A stretch of 8,485 nt of DNA from CAKUFA01 sp963618735. Lineage in GTDB: Bacteria > Bacillota > Clostridia > Christensenellales > Aristaeellaceae. Under the pieces are notes generated by a model. The model did not search any database. It was not told where the DNA came from and saw nothing but the letters and a program-made list of their open reading frames with translations. The stretch lies in the NCBI GenBank assembly GCA_963618735.1, contig CAVEUM010000052.1:1-8485 (forward strand), written 5' to 3'. Below are positions 1 to 6,688 of this stretch, one piece after another; position 1 is the stretch's first letter; each line of letters starts with the position of its first letter. Made by a program: the position numbers and the translations under genes.

Positions 1-267
1 GAAAAATGTTCATCCGTAAAGAAAATCGAGACGGATGTTTGTGATCCTCATGGATGAAAAGGCAAGGATGATCTTCCTGGAGAGGCAGTGAGCGGCAGGG
101 CGAAATGCGGCGTGCGAATGTCATGATGGGAGTGAGTACCATGAGTGATTGCGTGAAGGCAGAAGAAGTACCGCATACATAGCAAGATAAATGAATTTGT
201 ATACCAAAGTGCAAAAACTTGATTTATTTTCGACTTTGTGCTATTGTGAGCCTTGAGATGCCCAAGT
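1..267. other. No intact gene; degenerate flank
   Basis: I see no supportable gene here. All three forward frames are broken by stops within short distances. The longest forward open stretch is about 36 codons (72-182), reads MRRANVMMG in its middle and ends in TAG; I do not recognise it and it has no convincing start signal. A 7-bp inverted repeat CATCCGT/ACGGATG (11-17 and 31-37, 13-nt loop) could form a small hairpin. A 6-bp repeat CAAAGT/ACTTTG (205-210 and 233-238) lies in the AT-rich part. An imperfect stem (CTTGAG 252-257 and CCCA 261-264 pairing with TGGG-CTCAAG 282-291) runs into the ATPase fragment that follows. The stretch looks like decayed intergenic or mobile DNA. Confidence 0.5.
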
Positions 268-533
268 ATGATTGATTCTCATGGGCTCAAGAGGCGCGAT
301 ATCTACATAAGAAGCTGATCAGCTTTCAGAATACTGAGCCGGTCAAGGTGATTACGGGCATTCGGCGATGCGGTAAGTCCAGCCTGCTGAAGCTGATGGT
401 GCAGCATCTAAAAGATTCGGGCATTTCGCTGGCGCAAATCATCGAAATGAATTTCGAATCGTACGATTATCTGTCCATGGTATCCTATGAGTGTTTCCAA
501 ATCGCCGCTTTTGCTATTGATAGCATCCTGTGA
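268..533 (+). pseudogene. AAA ATPase fragment (AAA_14/DUF4143 type), frameshifted and truncated
   Basis: This is the N-terminal piece of an orphan ATP-binding protein of the AAA_14 plus DUF4143 kind, a family usually about 400 residues long. An ATG at 268 opens a frame reading KRRDIYIR, the usual family beginning, but it stops at once. The reading continues in another frame from about 309 with KLISFQNTEPVKVITG, then the P-loop GIRRCGKSS (Walker A, GxxxxGKS, 357-383), and on to NFESYDYLSM near 480. A single lost base near 308-312 (ATAAGAAGCTG) explains the break. After YLSM the protein stops resembling the family and ends at a TGA at 531-533, so Walker B, the sensor region and the whole DUF4143 part are missing. 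It is too short and broken to work. The family assignment rests on recognised motifs; the frameshift position is inferred. Confidence 0.72.
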
Positions 534-552
534 TAGCTTTTTGATAGCAAAA
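509..552. repeat. Inverted repeat with three GATAGC copies
   Basis: A perfect 9-bp inverted repeat, TTTTGCTAT (509-517) and ATAGCAAAA (544-552), encloses a second GATAGC motif. The hexamer GATAGC occurs three times (519-524, 532-537, 543-548). It covers the end of the ATPase fragment. It could be a scar of rearrangement, a hairpin or a binding site. There is no T-run, so it is not a typical terminator. Confidence 0.4.
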
Positions 553-579
553 TGTGAAAGCCGACATGGAATAAGGATA

Positions 580-601
580 ATTGGTATCAAACCAAGCCAA
601 T
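580..601. promoter_or_regulatory. Possible operator palindrome upstream of the regulator
   Basis: ATTGG (580-584) and CCAAT (597-601) form a 5-bp inverted repeat with a 12-nt spacer. Nested in it, TTGGT (581-585) and ACCAA (591-595) form another. It lies about 110 bp upstream of the regulator start, where a promoter or autoregulatory site would be expected. I found no well-spaced -35/-10 pair beside it, although TAAAAT (608-613) could be a -10 box. This is weak evidence. Confidence 0.2.
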
Positions 602-697
602 GGAAGCTAAAATTCCTATGCAGAAATGTTTAGATGAAAGCTTGAGTTGGCGAGTGGGCAAAACAGTCAAATTGGGAATACGATTGCCTTTATAGCG

Positions 698-705
698 AAA
701 GGAGG
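698..705 (+). promoter_or_regulatory. Strong ribosome binding site that fixes a TTG start
   Basis: AAAGGAGG lies 7 nt before TTG at 713. It is a near-perfect anti-Shine-Dalgarno match with ideal spacing. The upstream in-frame TTG at 647 has nothing comparable, so the 713 start is preferred and the first 22 codons of the longer open frame are dropped. Confidence 0.85.
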
Positions 706-712
706 AAAAGAC

Positions 713-2914
713 TTGTACACGAAAAGAAAGAACGATGTGCAGGCGGAGCAGGTCAAATACTTCAGCAGCAAAGTGTTTCAAAAACTATTCTTATCATATG
801 TCTTGCTCATTATTTGCTTTGTTACAGTTTATTCGGTCTGGTATTTAGCGTCATACAGCAAGCAATATGCGAGAGATGCGGAAAAAGCCTGTGAGCAACA
901 GGCACTGGCGCTAAGCACGTTAATGGACAGACAGTTATTTGATGCTCAAAGCATGTTTGCGTCGGTGAATGCATCAGAAAATTGCCGCACATTTTTCCAA
1001 AGCGTTTTTGTGGAGAAAACGTCACCAGACTCCATGCAGTTGTACCGCATGATGAACGAGATTCGCAGAATCCGTGCGTCCAGCACGAATATGAGTATTT
1101 ATTCGCTGGTGCTGTGCCTACAGGGAACGAATAAGGCATACATGCCAGGAGCAGTGCTTGATTTCGAGGGAGAACCGCAAATGCTAAAGGACAGTGAGTG
1201 CATGCGGATTTCCACCATGAGCCAAATGCTGGGCGTGAAGAATGATTCACAGGTACTATTCAACAAGGAATACCTGATCTATGCCCGAGAATATACGGGA
1301 AGCACCAGCAAGACCACATCGAAGGGCGTTATCATGGTGTTATTTGACAAGAGTACATTGCAAAAAACGGTCGGACGCTTGCTGGAAGACAGTCAGGGCG
1401 GCACAATATGTTATCAGGGAGAAGAAATATTTCATTCGGGGCAAGAAACAGGACGAGTGTTTGAAGCAGAGAGTCTGCTTAATGACAGACTGTCCTATCG
1501 GCTGACAGTAAGCGAGGACTATTTTCACGCGCCTTTCTGGAATGAAGAGCTGATACCCATCGTGCTGATTGTTCTGCTGGGTTTTATGTTCATTCTGGTG
1601 ACTTATTTCATATCACGAAATTTTTACAAACCTTTGGGTAATATTGGGAAAATGCTGAATGCTGTTCATAGTGCAGACCATGAGATTGACGATTTAATGG
1701 ATGGTATTCGCAATCTGATTGGCGAGAGAAATGGCTATCGAGAAAAGCTGGTGACGATTTCGCCATACGCCCGGCAGGGAATGGTGCATACGCTGATCAC
1801 AGGAGGTACAGAAAATCAACGTTCTGCGATATTGCTGGAGAATGAGTTTCTGGAGTTAAAACGCGCCTGCTTTGCTGTGGCGCTGGTTAATGTGGTCCAT
1901 ACAGTGGACCAGAAGAATACGCCGCAACGCTATGCTGATATTCAGGCGCTGATTCAGCAGGTGTGTAATGAATTATCCACAGAAAGATGGATGGTGGTAT
2001 GTTGCGCGAAAAACTTGCAGAACATGGTCGTCATTGTCAACAGCGACGAGAGGGATGAAATGGAGGAAGTGTTCTACACGCTTCATCAAAAGATTCGCGA
2101 AGAAATCGATGACCCGAACTATGCTGTAACAATAGGCGTGAGCGGCGTAGAAAATGATCTGGAAAAGCTGCAAAGTGCCTGCGATAAAGCACAATGTGCC
2201 CTCAATCAGATGCTCCTTGGGGGACGCGACAGCGTTTATTTTGACGATTCTTCCTCTTCAAAAAAGGAACGATCTTACTATTTCCCACGAGATGCGTACA
2301 AAATCATGGTTCAGGCATTGCATGATGGCAGCTTGCAGGATGTGTACCAATTGCTGGATGATATCTATCAGCGAGATATAGTGGAAACAGAACTGCCAAT
2401 AGCAGAGATTCATCTGTTGCTGGATGAATTACACTATACCATCCGCAGCGCATTGCGTGAGGTCTATGATCGCCTGACAGTTCATGTAGAACTGCAACGC
2501 GTGCAGGACAGCATGACGATTGATGAGGTTTTTGCCTATTATAAAACGGTATTTGATACCGCAATTGAGAACTTGAGCACGCAGGAGGCTAGCAAAGAAA
2601 CAGAGAATGTGGAGCAAAACGTATGCGATTATATTGAGGAGCATATTTATGATCCGGAGCTATCACTAAATGCGATTGCAGACTATTTTGGTGTTTCTAC
2701 CAAAGTAATTGGTTCTATCTGCAAAAAACATCATCAGGTCACGTTTCTGCAATACATAAGGGAGCGTCAGATTCATCATGCTGCAGAACTTTTGCAAAAT
2801 TCCGATTTGCCATTGGAAGAGATTGCGCAGCGCTGTGGATTTAGCAATGTGCTGACTTTCCGGCGCAATTTTAAGGCTGTGCTCAATATGAATCCCAGCG
2901 ATTTCCGAAAATGA
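713..2914 (+). CDS. Membrane-anchored AraC-family transcriptional regulator (YtdP/YesN-like)
   Basis: A 733-residue one-component regulator that probably senses an extracytoplasmic signal and controls the adjacent transporter genes. Residues 1-24 are basic and cytoplasmic. A first membrane helix spans about 25-46 and a second about 280-300. The roughly 230 residues between them would lie outside the cell, resembling the Cache-type sensor of this family. After the second helix comes a short HAMP-like linker, then at about 383-510 a region matching the degenerate GGDEF-like central domain of YesN-type proteins (motif YAVTIGVS). The C-terminal 97 residues (637-733) form the AraC DNA-binding domain with two helix-turn-helix units: LSLNAIADYFGVS from 650, and LPLEEIAQRCGFSN from 699, ending NPSDFRK. 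Length and architecture match Bacillus YtdP, itself next to a YtcPQ transporter. The start is TTG. A terminator follows directly, so it is probably its own transcript. The role is inferred from family and context; the ligand is unknown. Confidence 0.9.
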   Translation: MYTKRKNDVQAEQVKYFSSKVFQKLFLSYVLLIICFVTVYSVWYLASYSKQYARDAEKACEQQALALSTLMDRQLFDAQSMFASVNASENCRTFFQSVFVEKTSPDSMQLYRMMNEIRRIRASSTNMSIYSLVLCLQGTNKAYMPGAVLDFEGEPQMLKDSECMRISTMSQMLGVKNDSQVLFNKEYLIYAREYTGSTSKTTSKGVIMVLFDKSTLQKTVGRLLEDSQGGTICYQGEEIFHSGQETGRVFEAESLLNDRLSYRLTVSEDYFHAPFWNEELIPIVLIVLLGFMFILVTYFISRNFYKPLGNIGKMLNAVHSADHEIDDLMDGIRNLIGERNGYREKLVTISPYARQGMVHTLITGGTENQRSAILLENEFLELKRACFAVALVNVVHTVDQKNTPQRYADIQALIQQVCNELSTERWMVVCCAKNLQNMVVIVNSDERDEMEEVFYTLHQKIREEIDDPNYAVTIGVSGVENDLEKLQSACDKAQCALNQMLLGGRDSVYFDDSSSSKKERSYYFPRDAYKIMVQALHDGSLQDVYQLLDDIYQRDIVETELPIAEIHLLLDELHYTIRSALREVYDRLTVHVELQRVQDSMTIDEVFAYYKTVFDTAIENLSTQEASKETENVEQNVCDYIEEHIYDPELSLNAIADYFGVSTKVIGSICKKHHQVTFLQYIRERQIHHAAELLQNSDLPLEEIAQRCGFSNVLTFRRNFKAVLNMNPSDFRK

Positions 2915-2964
2915 TGCCTGACTCGATGTGAGAAATGGCTGAAAAACAATCAAAAAAGTCCATG

Positions 2965-3012
2965 AAAACCGTCTGCACAAATTGATGCTTGCTTGTGCAG
3001 ACGGTTTTTTTT
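2965..3012 (+). terminator. Strong intrinsic terminator after the regulator
   Basis: AAAACCGTCTGCACAA (2965-2980) pairs perfectly over 16 bp with TTGTGCAGACGGTTTT (2993-3008) around a 12-nt loop, followed by an unbroken run of eight T (3005-3012). It lies 50 bp after the regulator stop. Because the arm begins with AAAA, the structure could act on the other strand too, but no converging gene is present. It separates regulator and transporter transcripts. Confidence 0.93.
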
Positions 3013-3017
3013 ACAAT
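2989..3017 (+). promoter_or_regulatory. Putative transporter-operon promoter overlapping the terminator
   Basis: TTGCTT (2989-2994) and TACAAT (3012-3017) are separated by 17 nt. The -10 box matches TATAAT at 5 of 6 positions and the -35 box matches TTGACA at only 3 of 6, as expected for an activator-dependent promoter. Transcription would start near 3024, giving a leader of about 18 nt before the permease start. Only 29 nt separate the terminator's T-run from the permease gene, so a promoter for it must overlap the hairpin or lie upstream. It is predicted by eye only. Confidence 0.4.
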
Positions 3018-3041
3018 GAAGATGCTCGTTAAGGGAGATAA

Positions 3042-4046
3042 ATGACCATAAAAAACAAGCTGAAAGGACCGAAAGCAATGGCTAGATCAAGAGAAACGGC
3101 TCTAAACGATATGAAGCCGCAGCCGGTAACGAGAAAGGGATTGGGAAAAATGATCATGCGGGATCGACAACTGCTGATCATGTTCTTTCCTGTATTCGTA
3201 TATTATATCGTGTTTTGCTACCTGCCAATGGCTGGATTAGTGATGGCTTTTGAGAATTTCAAGATGGGCAGCGGATTTGCAGGGCTTTTCACTAGCCCGT
3301 GGGTAGGACTGAAGTGGTTTCAACAGTTTTTCAATTCTGCCTTCGCATGGCGGCTCATTCGCAACACTTTCCTCCTGTCCTTTTATTCGCTGATTTTCGG
3401 ATTCCCGATTCCGATCATATTCGCCATTTGTATCACGCAGATGCGCACAAAGAAGTTTGCTAAGGCTGCGCAGATCATTACCTATTTGCCGTATTTCATT
3501 TCCACGGTTGTAGTGGTTGGCATGATGACAAATTTCCTTTCGCCCAGCAATGGCTTAATCAATGAATTTATCAAGCGACTGGGAGGCAAGCCTGTTAATT
3601 TCATGAGTGACCCATCCTGGTTCAGAAAGCTCTATGTGATTTCCGGATCGTGGCAGTCATTTGGTTTCAATTCAATCATCTTCGTTGCCGCGATTATGGG
3701 CATTGATCCGGCACTGTACGAGGCCATGAAGGTGGACGGAGCCTCGCGCTGGCAGCAGATTATTCACCTGATTCTGCCCATGATTGCCGACACTGTGATC
3801 CTTTTGCTTATCATGACACTGGGCAATCTGCTGAATGTTGGCTTTGAAAAGGTCTATTTGATGTACAGCCCGGCTGTATATGAAACAGGTGACGTTATTG
3901 CTACCTATGTGTATCGCCAGGGTATTGAAAGCAAAAACTTTGGGTATGCGTCAGCTGTCGGATTGTTCTATTCGCTGGTGGGTTTCATCTTTGTACTGGG
4001 TAGCAATACGCTATCCCGCAAAGTGACGGGTTCATCGCTGTGGTGA
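3042..4046 (+). CDS. lplB: LplB-type sugar ABC transporter permease
   Basis: A 334-residue inner-membrane permease of the CUT1 class, LplB/YtcP subgroup, forming half of the channel for an oligosaccharide taken up with the neighbouring binding protein. After a basic N-terminal tail (1-42), six hydrophobic segments can be seen, the first at about 44-68 (IMFFPVFVYYIVFCYLPM). The cytoplasmic EAA loop that contacts the ATPase reads EAMKVDGASRW from residue 227, followed by LILP. The protein is full length for the family. The ATG at 3042 has AAGGGAG (3031-3037) 4 nt upstream. An in-frame ATG at 3078 with AAAGGA (3063-3068) 9 nt before it is a credible alternative that would shorten the tail by 12 residues. 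The stop lies 14 nt before the next start, so the two permeases are co-transcribed. The symbol is family-level; lipo-oligosaccharide specificity is not implied. Confidence 0.92.
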   Translation: MTIKNKLKGPKAMARSRETALNDMKPQPVTRKGLGKMIMRDRQLLIMFFPVFVYYIVFCYLPMAGLVMAFENFKMGSGFAGLFTSPWVGLKWFQQFFNSAFAWRLIRNTFLLSFYSLIFGFPIPIIFAICITQMRTKKFAKAAQIITYLPYFISTVVVVGMMTNFLSPSNGLINEFIKRLGGKPVNFMSDPSWFRKLYVISGSWQSFGFNSIIFVAAIMGIDPALYEAMKVDGASRWQQIIHLILPMIADTVILLLIMTLGNLLNVGFEKVYLMYSPAVYETGDVIATYVYRQGIESKNFGYASAVGLFYSLVGFIFVLGSNTLSRKVTGSSLW

Positions 4047-4060
4047 GGGAGATGAAGAAA

Positions 4061-4981
4061 ATGCAGGTCAAGGCGAAACGTCGAGCAAAGGTGGATTCCT
4101 TTCGCACGTCAAGTGCAGGGGATAAGGCACTCGATATTGTCATCTTTGTACTGGTTGTACTGGCAGTGCTGGTAACGGCATACCCATTCTTGTATGTGGC
4201 ATCTGTTTCCATTAGTGATGGTTCTGCCGTGGCACGCGGTGATGTACTGCTGCTTCCGAAGGGCTTTTCCTTGGATGCATTCAACATGGTGCTGCAGTAT
4301 GATCAACTCTGGGTATCTTATGGAAATACATTTTTCTACACGATTGTTGGCACCATTGCCAATATGGTGTTTACCTGCCTGGCTGCTTATCCATTAAGCA
4401 AACGTCATTTTTTCCTGAGACGTAAGTTAAACTTCTTTGTGGTGTTCACCATGTATTTTTCCGGCGGCCTGATTCCGACATACATGGTAGTAACTGGACT
4501 TGGACTGTATAACACGCGTCTTGCGATGATTCTTCCTGTTTTGCTGAGCACTTACAATATGATGATCTGCCGCTCAGCCATGGAGGCAGTACCTCAGGAT
4601 TTGTATGAGAATGCTTCTCTGGAAGGAGCAAGTGAGTTCTATCAGCTGACCAGAATTGCTATTCCTTTGGTGAAGCCAACGCTCGCTGTGCTCACATTGT
4701 ATTACGCGGTGGCACGATATAACGATTTCTTCAATGGTGTGCTATACCTCGGTGATCAGTCACTGCAACCGCTGCAGATGTTCCTGAGAAAGATTTTGCT
4801 GATGGCATCGTCGGAAATCTTGCAGAAAGCAGGTTCTACCGGTGCTGCAGCTGCGGCGCAGGCAACACTGAAGATCCGCTATGTCTGTATCGTGCTGGCG
4901 ACCATCCCGATTTTCTGTATTACCCCGTTTGTGCAGAAGTATCTGGTAACAGGTACGATGCTGGGCGCAGTCAAGGGGTAA
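4061..4981 (+). CDS. ytcP: YtcP/LplC-type sugar ABC transporter permease
   Basis: The second CUT1 permease, 306 residues from the chosen start, partner of the upstream LplB-like protein in a heterodimeric channel. It has a basic cytoplasmic N-terminus (KAKRRAK) and about six membrane segments, the first near 22-47. The EAA loop is YENASLEGASEF, with E183, A185 and G189. The C-terminus, KYLVTGTMLGAVKG, is the usual ending of this family, so the gene is complete. The open frame extends back to GTG 4040 and ATG 4052, but AGGGAG (4046-4051) abuts 4052 and sits 9 nt before ATG 4061, which is preferred. The ribosome binding site overlaps the stop of the first permease, suggesting coupled translation. 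No ATP-binding subunit is encoded nearby; transporters of this kind commonly use a shared MsmX-type ATPase, here an inference. Confidence 0.91.
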   Translation: MQVKAKRRAKVDSFRTSSAGDKALDIVIFVLVVLAVLVTAYPFLYVASVSISDGSAVARGDVLLLPKGFSLDAFNMVLQYDQLWVSYGNTFFYTIVGTIANMVFTCLAAYPLSKRHFFLRRKLNFFVVFTMYFSGGLIPTYMVVTGLGLYNTRLAMILPVLLSTYNMMICRSAMEAVPQDLYENASLEGASEFYQLTRIAIPLVKPTLAVLTLYYAVARYNDFFNGVLYLGDQSLQPLQMFLRKILLMASSEILQKAGSTGAAAAAQATLKIRYVCIVLATIPIFCITPFVQKYLVTGTMLGAVKG

Positions 4982-5047
4982 CACTTCACGAGGGCTTCAA
5001 GCGTCACTTGATGGCGCATTAAGGCAAATAAGAAAGGAGACTTCCCA
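4982..5047 (+). promoter_or_regulatory. Permease-to-binding-protein spacer with strong ribosome binding site
   Basis: This 66-nt gap holds AAAGGAG (5033-5039), 8 nt before the binding-protein ATG, and two overlapping small inverted repeats around 5000-5020 (CAAG-CGTCA-CTTG, and GCGTCA/TGGCGC with a G-T pair). The gap is longer than elsewhere in the operon. A small stem here could stabilise a downstream mRNA and raise binding-protein output. I see no clear terminator or promoter. Confidence 0.4.
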
Positions 5048-6580
5048 ATGAAAGCAACCCGTATTCTGGCACTGGTTTTGGCCTTGTGCATGCTCTGCTC
5101 TGTCGGTTTGGCGGAATCACCCGCAATTACCGATCAGGATGGCGCAAGTGTTTCCATTCTGGCAATGAACTCCTGGTACTCTACCGTTGATTTGTCTGAC
5201 GCGACACTTCTCAATGAGATTGCAAAGCGCGCCAATGTGACCATCAACTGGAATCTGCTCGACCCGAGCTCTTACTCTGATTCGGTGAGCCCCATGCTGG
5301 CCTCTGGTCAGGATTTGCCGGATATCATTGAACTGCCGGATTTGGATCCCAACATGACATACCTGTCCAGTGGCATGTTTGTGAAGCTGGATGAGTACAT
5401 GGATATCATGCCCAACTTCTCCAAATATCTGGAGGAGAATCCTGTCATCAAGGCACTGCTGACTGCCGCCGATGGACATATTTACTATGTGCCTCAGACG
5501 GTTGTGACAAATTGCTACCAGCCTGTTTTGATGTACAACGTGAAGTGGCTGGAGCAGCTGGGCATGGAAGCTCCTTCCACGTTGGATGGCTTTGTGGAAA
5601 TGCTGCGTGCCTTCCGTGATAACGACATGAATGGCAATGGCGACACCACTGACGAAGTGCCTATGAGCATGATGTCTGCATTCCTGCCCTATGCCTTCGG
5701 CCCTGCCTTTGGACTGGATCTGGTCAGCGGTTTCTATGCAGATGAAGAGGGTACTGTGCACTATGCCTATGCTGAACCTGAAAAGTATAAGGCATATCTG
5801 ACGTTCCTGCACAGCCTGTACGAGGAAGGCCTGCTGGAGGTGGAATTTTCTTCTCTGAATCGCGATCAGATTACGGCGCGTTGCGCGAACAATACAACGG
5901 GCGTAACCTATGATTATTCCTGGCAGATGTCAAATCTGTACAGTGCACAATATCCCGAGGACGATGGAACCGAAGGCATCATCGTCGGTGTTCCTCCGCT
6001 TTCCGGAGAGTATGAAGGTTACTATGTGGGCCGCACACCTATCAGTGGCATTTTCGGTGTAAACACCAAAGCCAACGATGTTGAGCTGGCTGTGAAGTTC
6101 CTGGACTACGCCATGAGTGAGGAAGCACAGGATCTGTACGTGTGGGGCATGGAAGGCCTGACCTATGAAGTGAACGCTGATGGCACACGTTCTTACCTGC
6201 CTCGTTGCACGGAAGATGCTATCTGGTATCAGGGCCTGGGCATCAATGCTCCGTGCATGCCGTCTCAGCAGTCTGCACCGGCTACGGATGTGCTGCTTCC
6301 CGCATGGCATGTAAAGGCTGTGTACGAAAACGAAGCTCCTTACAACCGCAATCCCTTCCCTGCAACCTATTCCACAGAGGAGGAAGCTTCCGTTGTAAGC
6401 ATGTATCTTGTGGATGTGCAGACCTATGTGGACGAGCGCGCTATTGCTTTCATCTGCGGTTACGCCGATATCGAAACCGAATTTGACAGCTATCTGGCTA
6501 CGCTGAAAAACATGCAGGTGGATGAACTGATCAAGGTTCGCCAGGCACAGTATGACCGGTATGTAGAGGCGTTGAAGTAA
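5048..6580 (+). CDS. Extracellular solute-binding protein of LplA/YtcQ type
   Basis: A 510-residue carbohydrate-binding protein that captures the substrate outside the membrane and delivers it to the two permeases. The N-terminus is a classic signal peptide: basic MKATR, a hydrophobic core at about 6-19, and a likely signal peptidase I cut after GLA (residue 22). Cysteines C14 and C17 lie in the core, but each is preceded by leucine, so neither forms a normal lipobox. The mature part shows family hallmarks: SVSILAMNSW early, SPMLASGQDLPDII, and a metal-site-like loop DNDMNGNGDTTDEVP from 191 with the spacing of an EF-hand (D191, D193, N195, N197, D199, D202). The length is normal for this family and the end (VRQAQYDRYVEALK) is intact. 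The codons look more C/G-ended than in the regulator and hydrolase, in keeping with high expression. Sugar specificity is not visible. Confidence 0.92.
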   Translation: MKATRILALVLALCMLCSVGLAESPAITDQDGASVSILAMNSWYSTVDLSDATLLNEIAKRANVTINWNLLDPSSYSDSVSPMLASGQDLPDIIELPDLDPNMTYLSSGMFVKLDEYMDIMPNFSKYLEENPVIKALLTAADGHIYYVPQTVVTNCYQPVLMYNVKWLEQLGMEAPSTLDGFVEMLRAFRDNDMNGNGDTTDEVPMSMMSAFLPYAFGPAFGLDLVSGFYADEEGTVHYAYAEPEKYKAYLTFLHSLYEEGLLEVEFSSLNRDQITARCANNTTGVTYDYSWQMSNLYSAQYPEDDGTEGIIVGVPPLSGEYEGYYVGRTPISGIFGVNTKANDVELAVKFLDYAMSEEAQDLYVWGMEGLTYEVNADGTRSYLPRCTEDAIWYQGLGINAPCMPSQQSAPATDVLLPAWHVKAVYENEAPYNRNPFPATYSTEEEASVVSMYLVDVQTYVDERAIAFICGYADIETEFDSYLATLKNMQVDELIKVRQAQYDRYVEALK

Positions 6581-6603
6581 TAAAAAAGCAAAACTTCTTC
6601 ATG

Positions 6604-6641
6604 GGGGATGCCGTGTACAACCATACACGGTGTCCCCTTTT
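6604..6641 (+). terminator. Terminator-like hairpin between binding protein and hydrolase
   Basis: GGGGATGCCGTGTA (6604-6617) pairs with TACACGGTGTCCCC (6624-6637) over 14 bp, including two G-T wobbles, around the loop CAACCA. Only four T residues follow (6638-6641). The stem is strong and the T-tract short, so partial termination is plausible. Because the hydrolase lies just downstream in the same direction, this could lower its expression relative to the transporter. Confidence 0.75.
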
Positions 6642-6653
6642 CGAGATAAATAC

Positions 6654-6667
6654 CGCCTGAAAAGGCG
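6654..6667 (+). promoter_or_regulatory. Small GAAA-tetraloop hairpin before the hydrolase
   Basis: CGCCT-GAAA-AGGCG is a 5-bp GC-rich stem closed by a GNRA-type tetraloop, 7 nt upstream of the hydrolase ribosome binding site. In RNA it could be stable and might protect a processed 5' end or influence ribosome access. The functional meaning is a guess. Confidence 0.4.
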
Positions 6668-6674
6668 CAAATTG

Positions 6675-6680
6675 AAAGGG
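6675..6680 (+). promoter_or_regulatory. Ribosome binding site selecting GTG 6689
   Basis: AAAGGG ends 8 nt before GTG 6689. The alternative GTG at 6680 begins inside this motif and so cannot use it. The 6689 start removes three residues from the longest open frame. Confidence 0.7.
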
Positions 6681-6688
6681 TGACGACA

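Noticed and set aside
647..712. 22-residue N-terminal extension of the regulator from TTG 647
   Set aside because: No ribosome binding site precedes 647, whereas AAAGGAGG is ideally placed for TTG 713 and would otherwise be coding sequence.
822..1250. 142-codon minus-strand open frame inside the regulator
   Set aside because: It is antisense to a well-supported sensor domain, with low-complexity composition and no family resemblance.
4040..4060. Earlier GTG/ATG starts for the second permease
   Set aside because: GTG 4040 overlaps the end of the first permease without a ribosome binding site, and ATG 4052 touches the AGGGAG motif. ATG 4061 has correct spacing.
5117..5812. 231-codon open frame on the minus strand opposite the binding protein
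   Set aside because: It is a histidine/isoleucine-rich shadow of the highly biased codons of the binding-protein gene. It has no recognisable domain and sits fully inside a confident gene.
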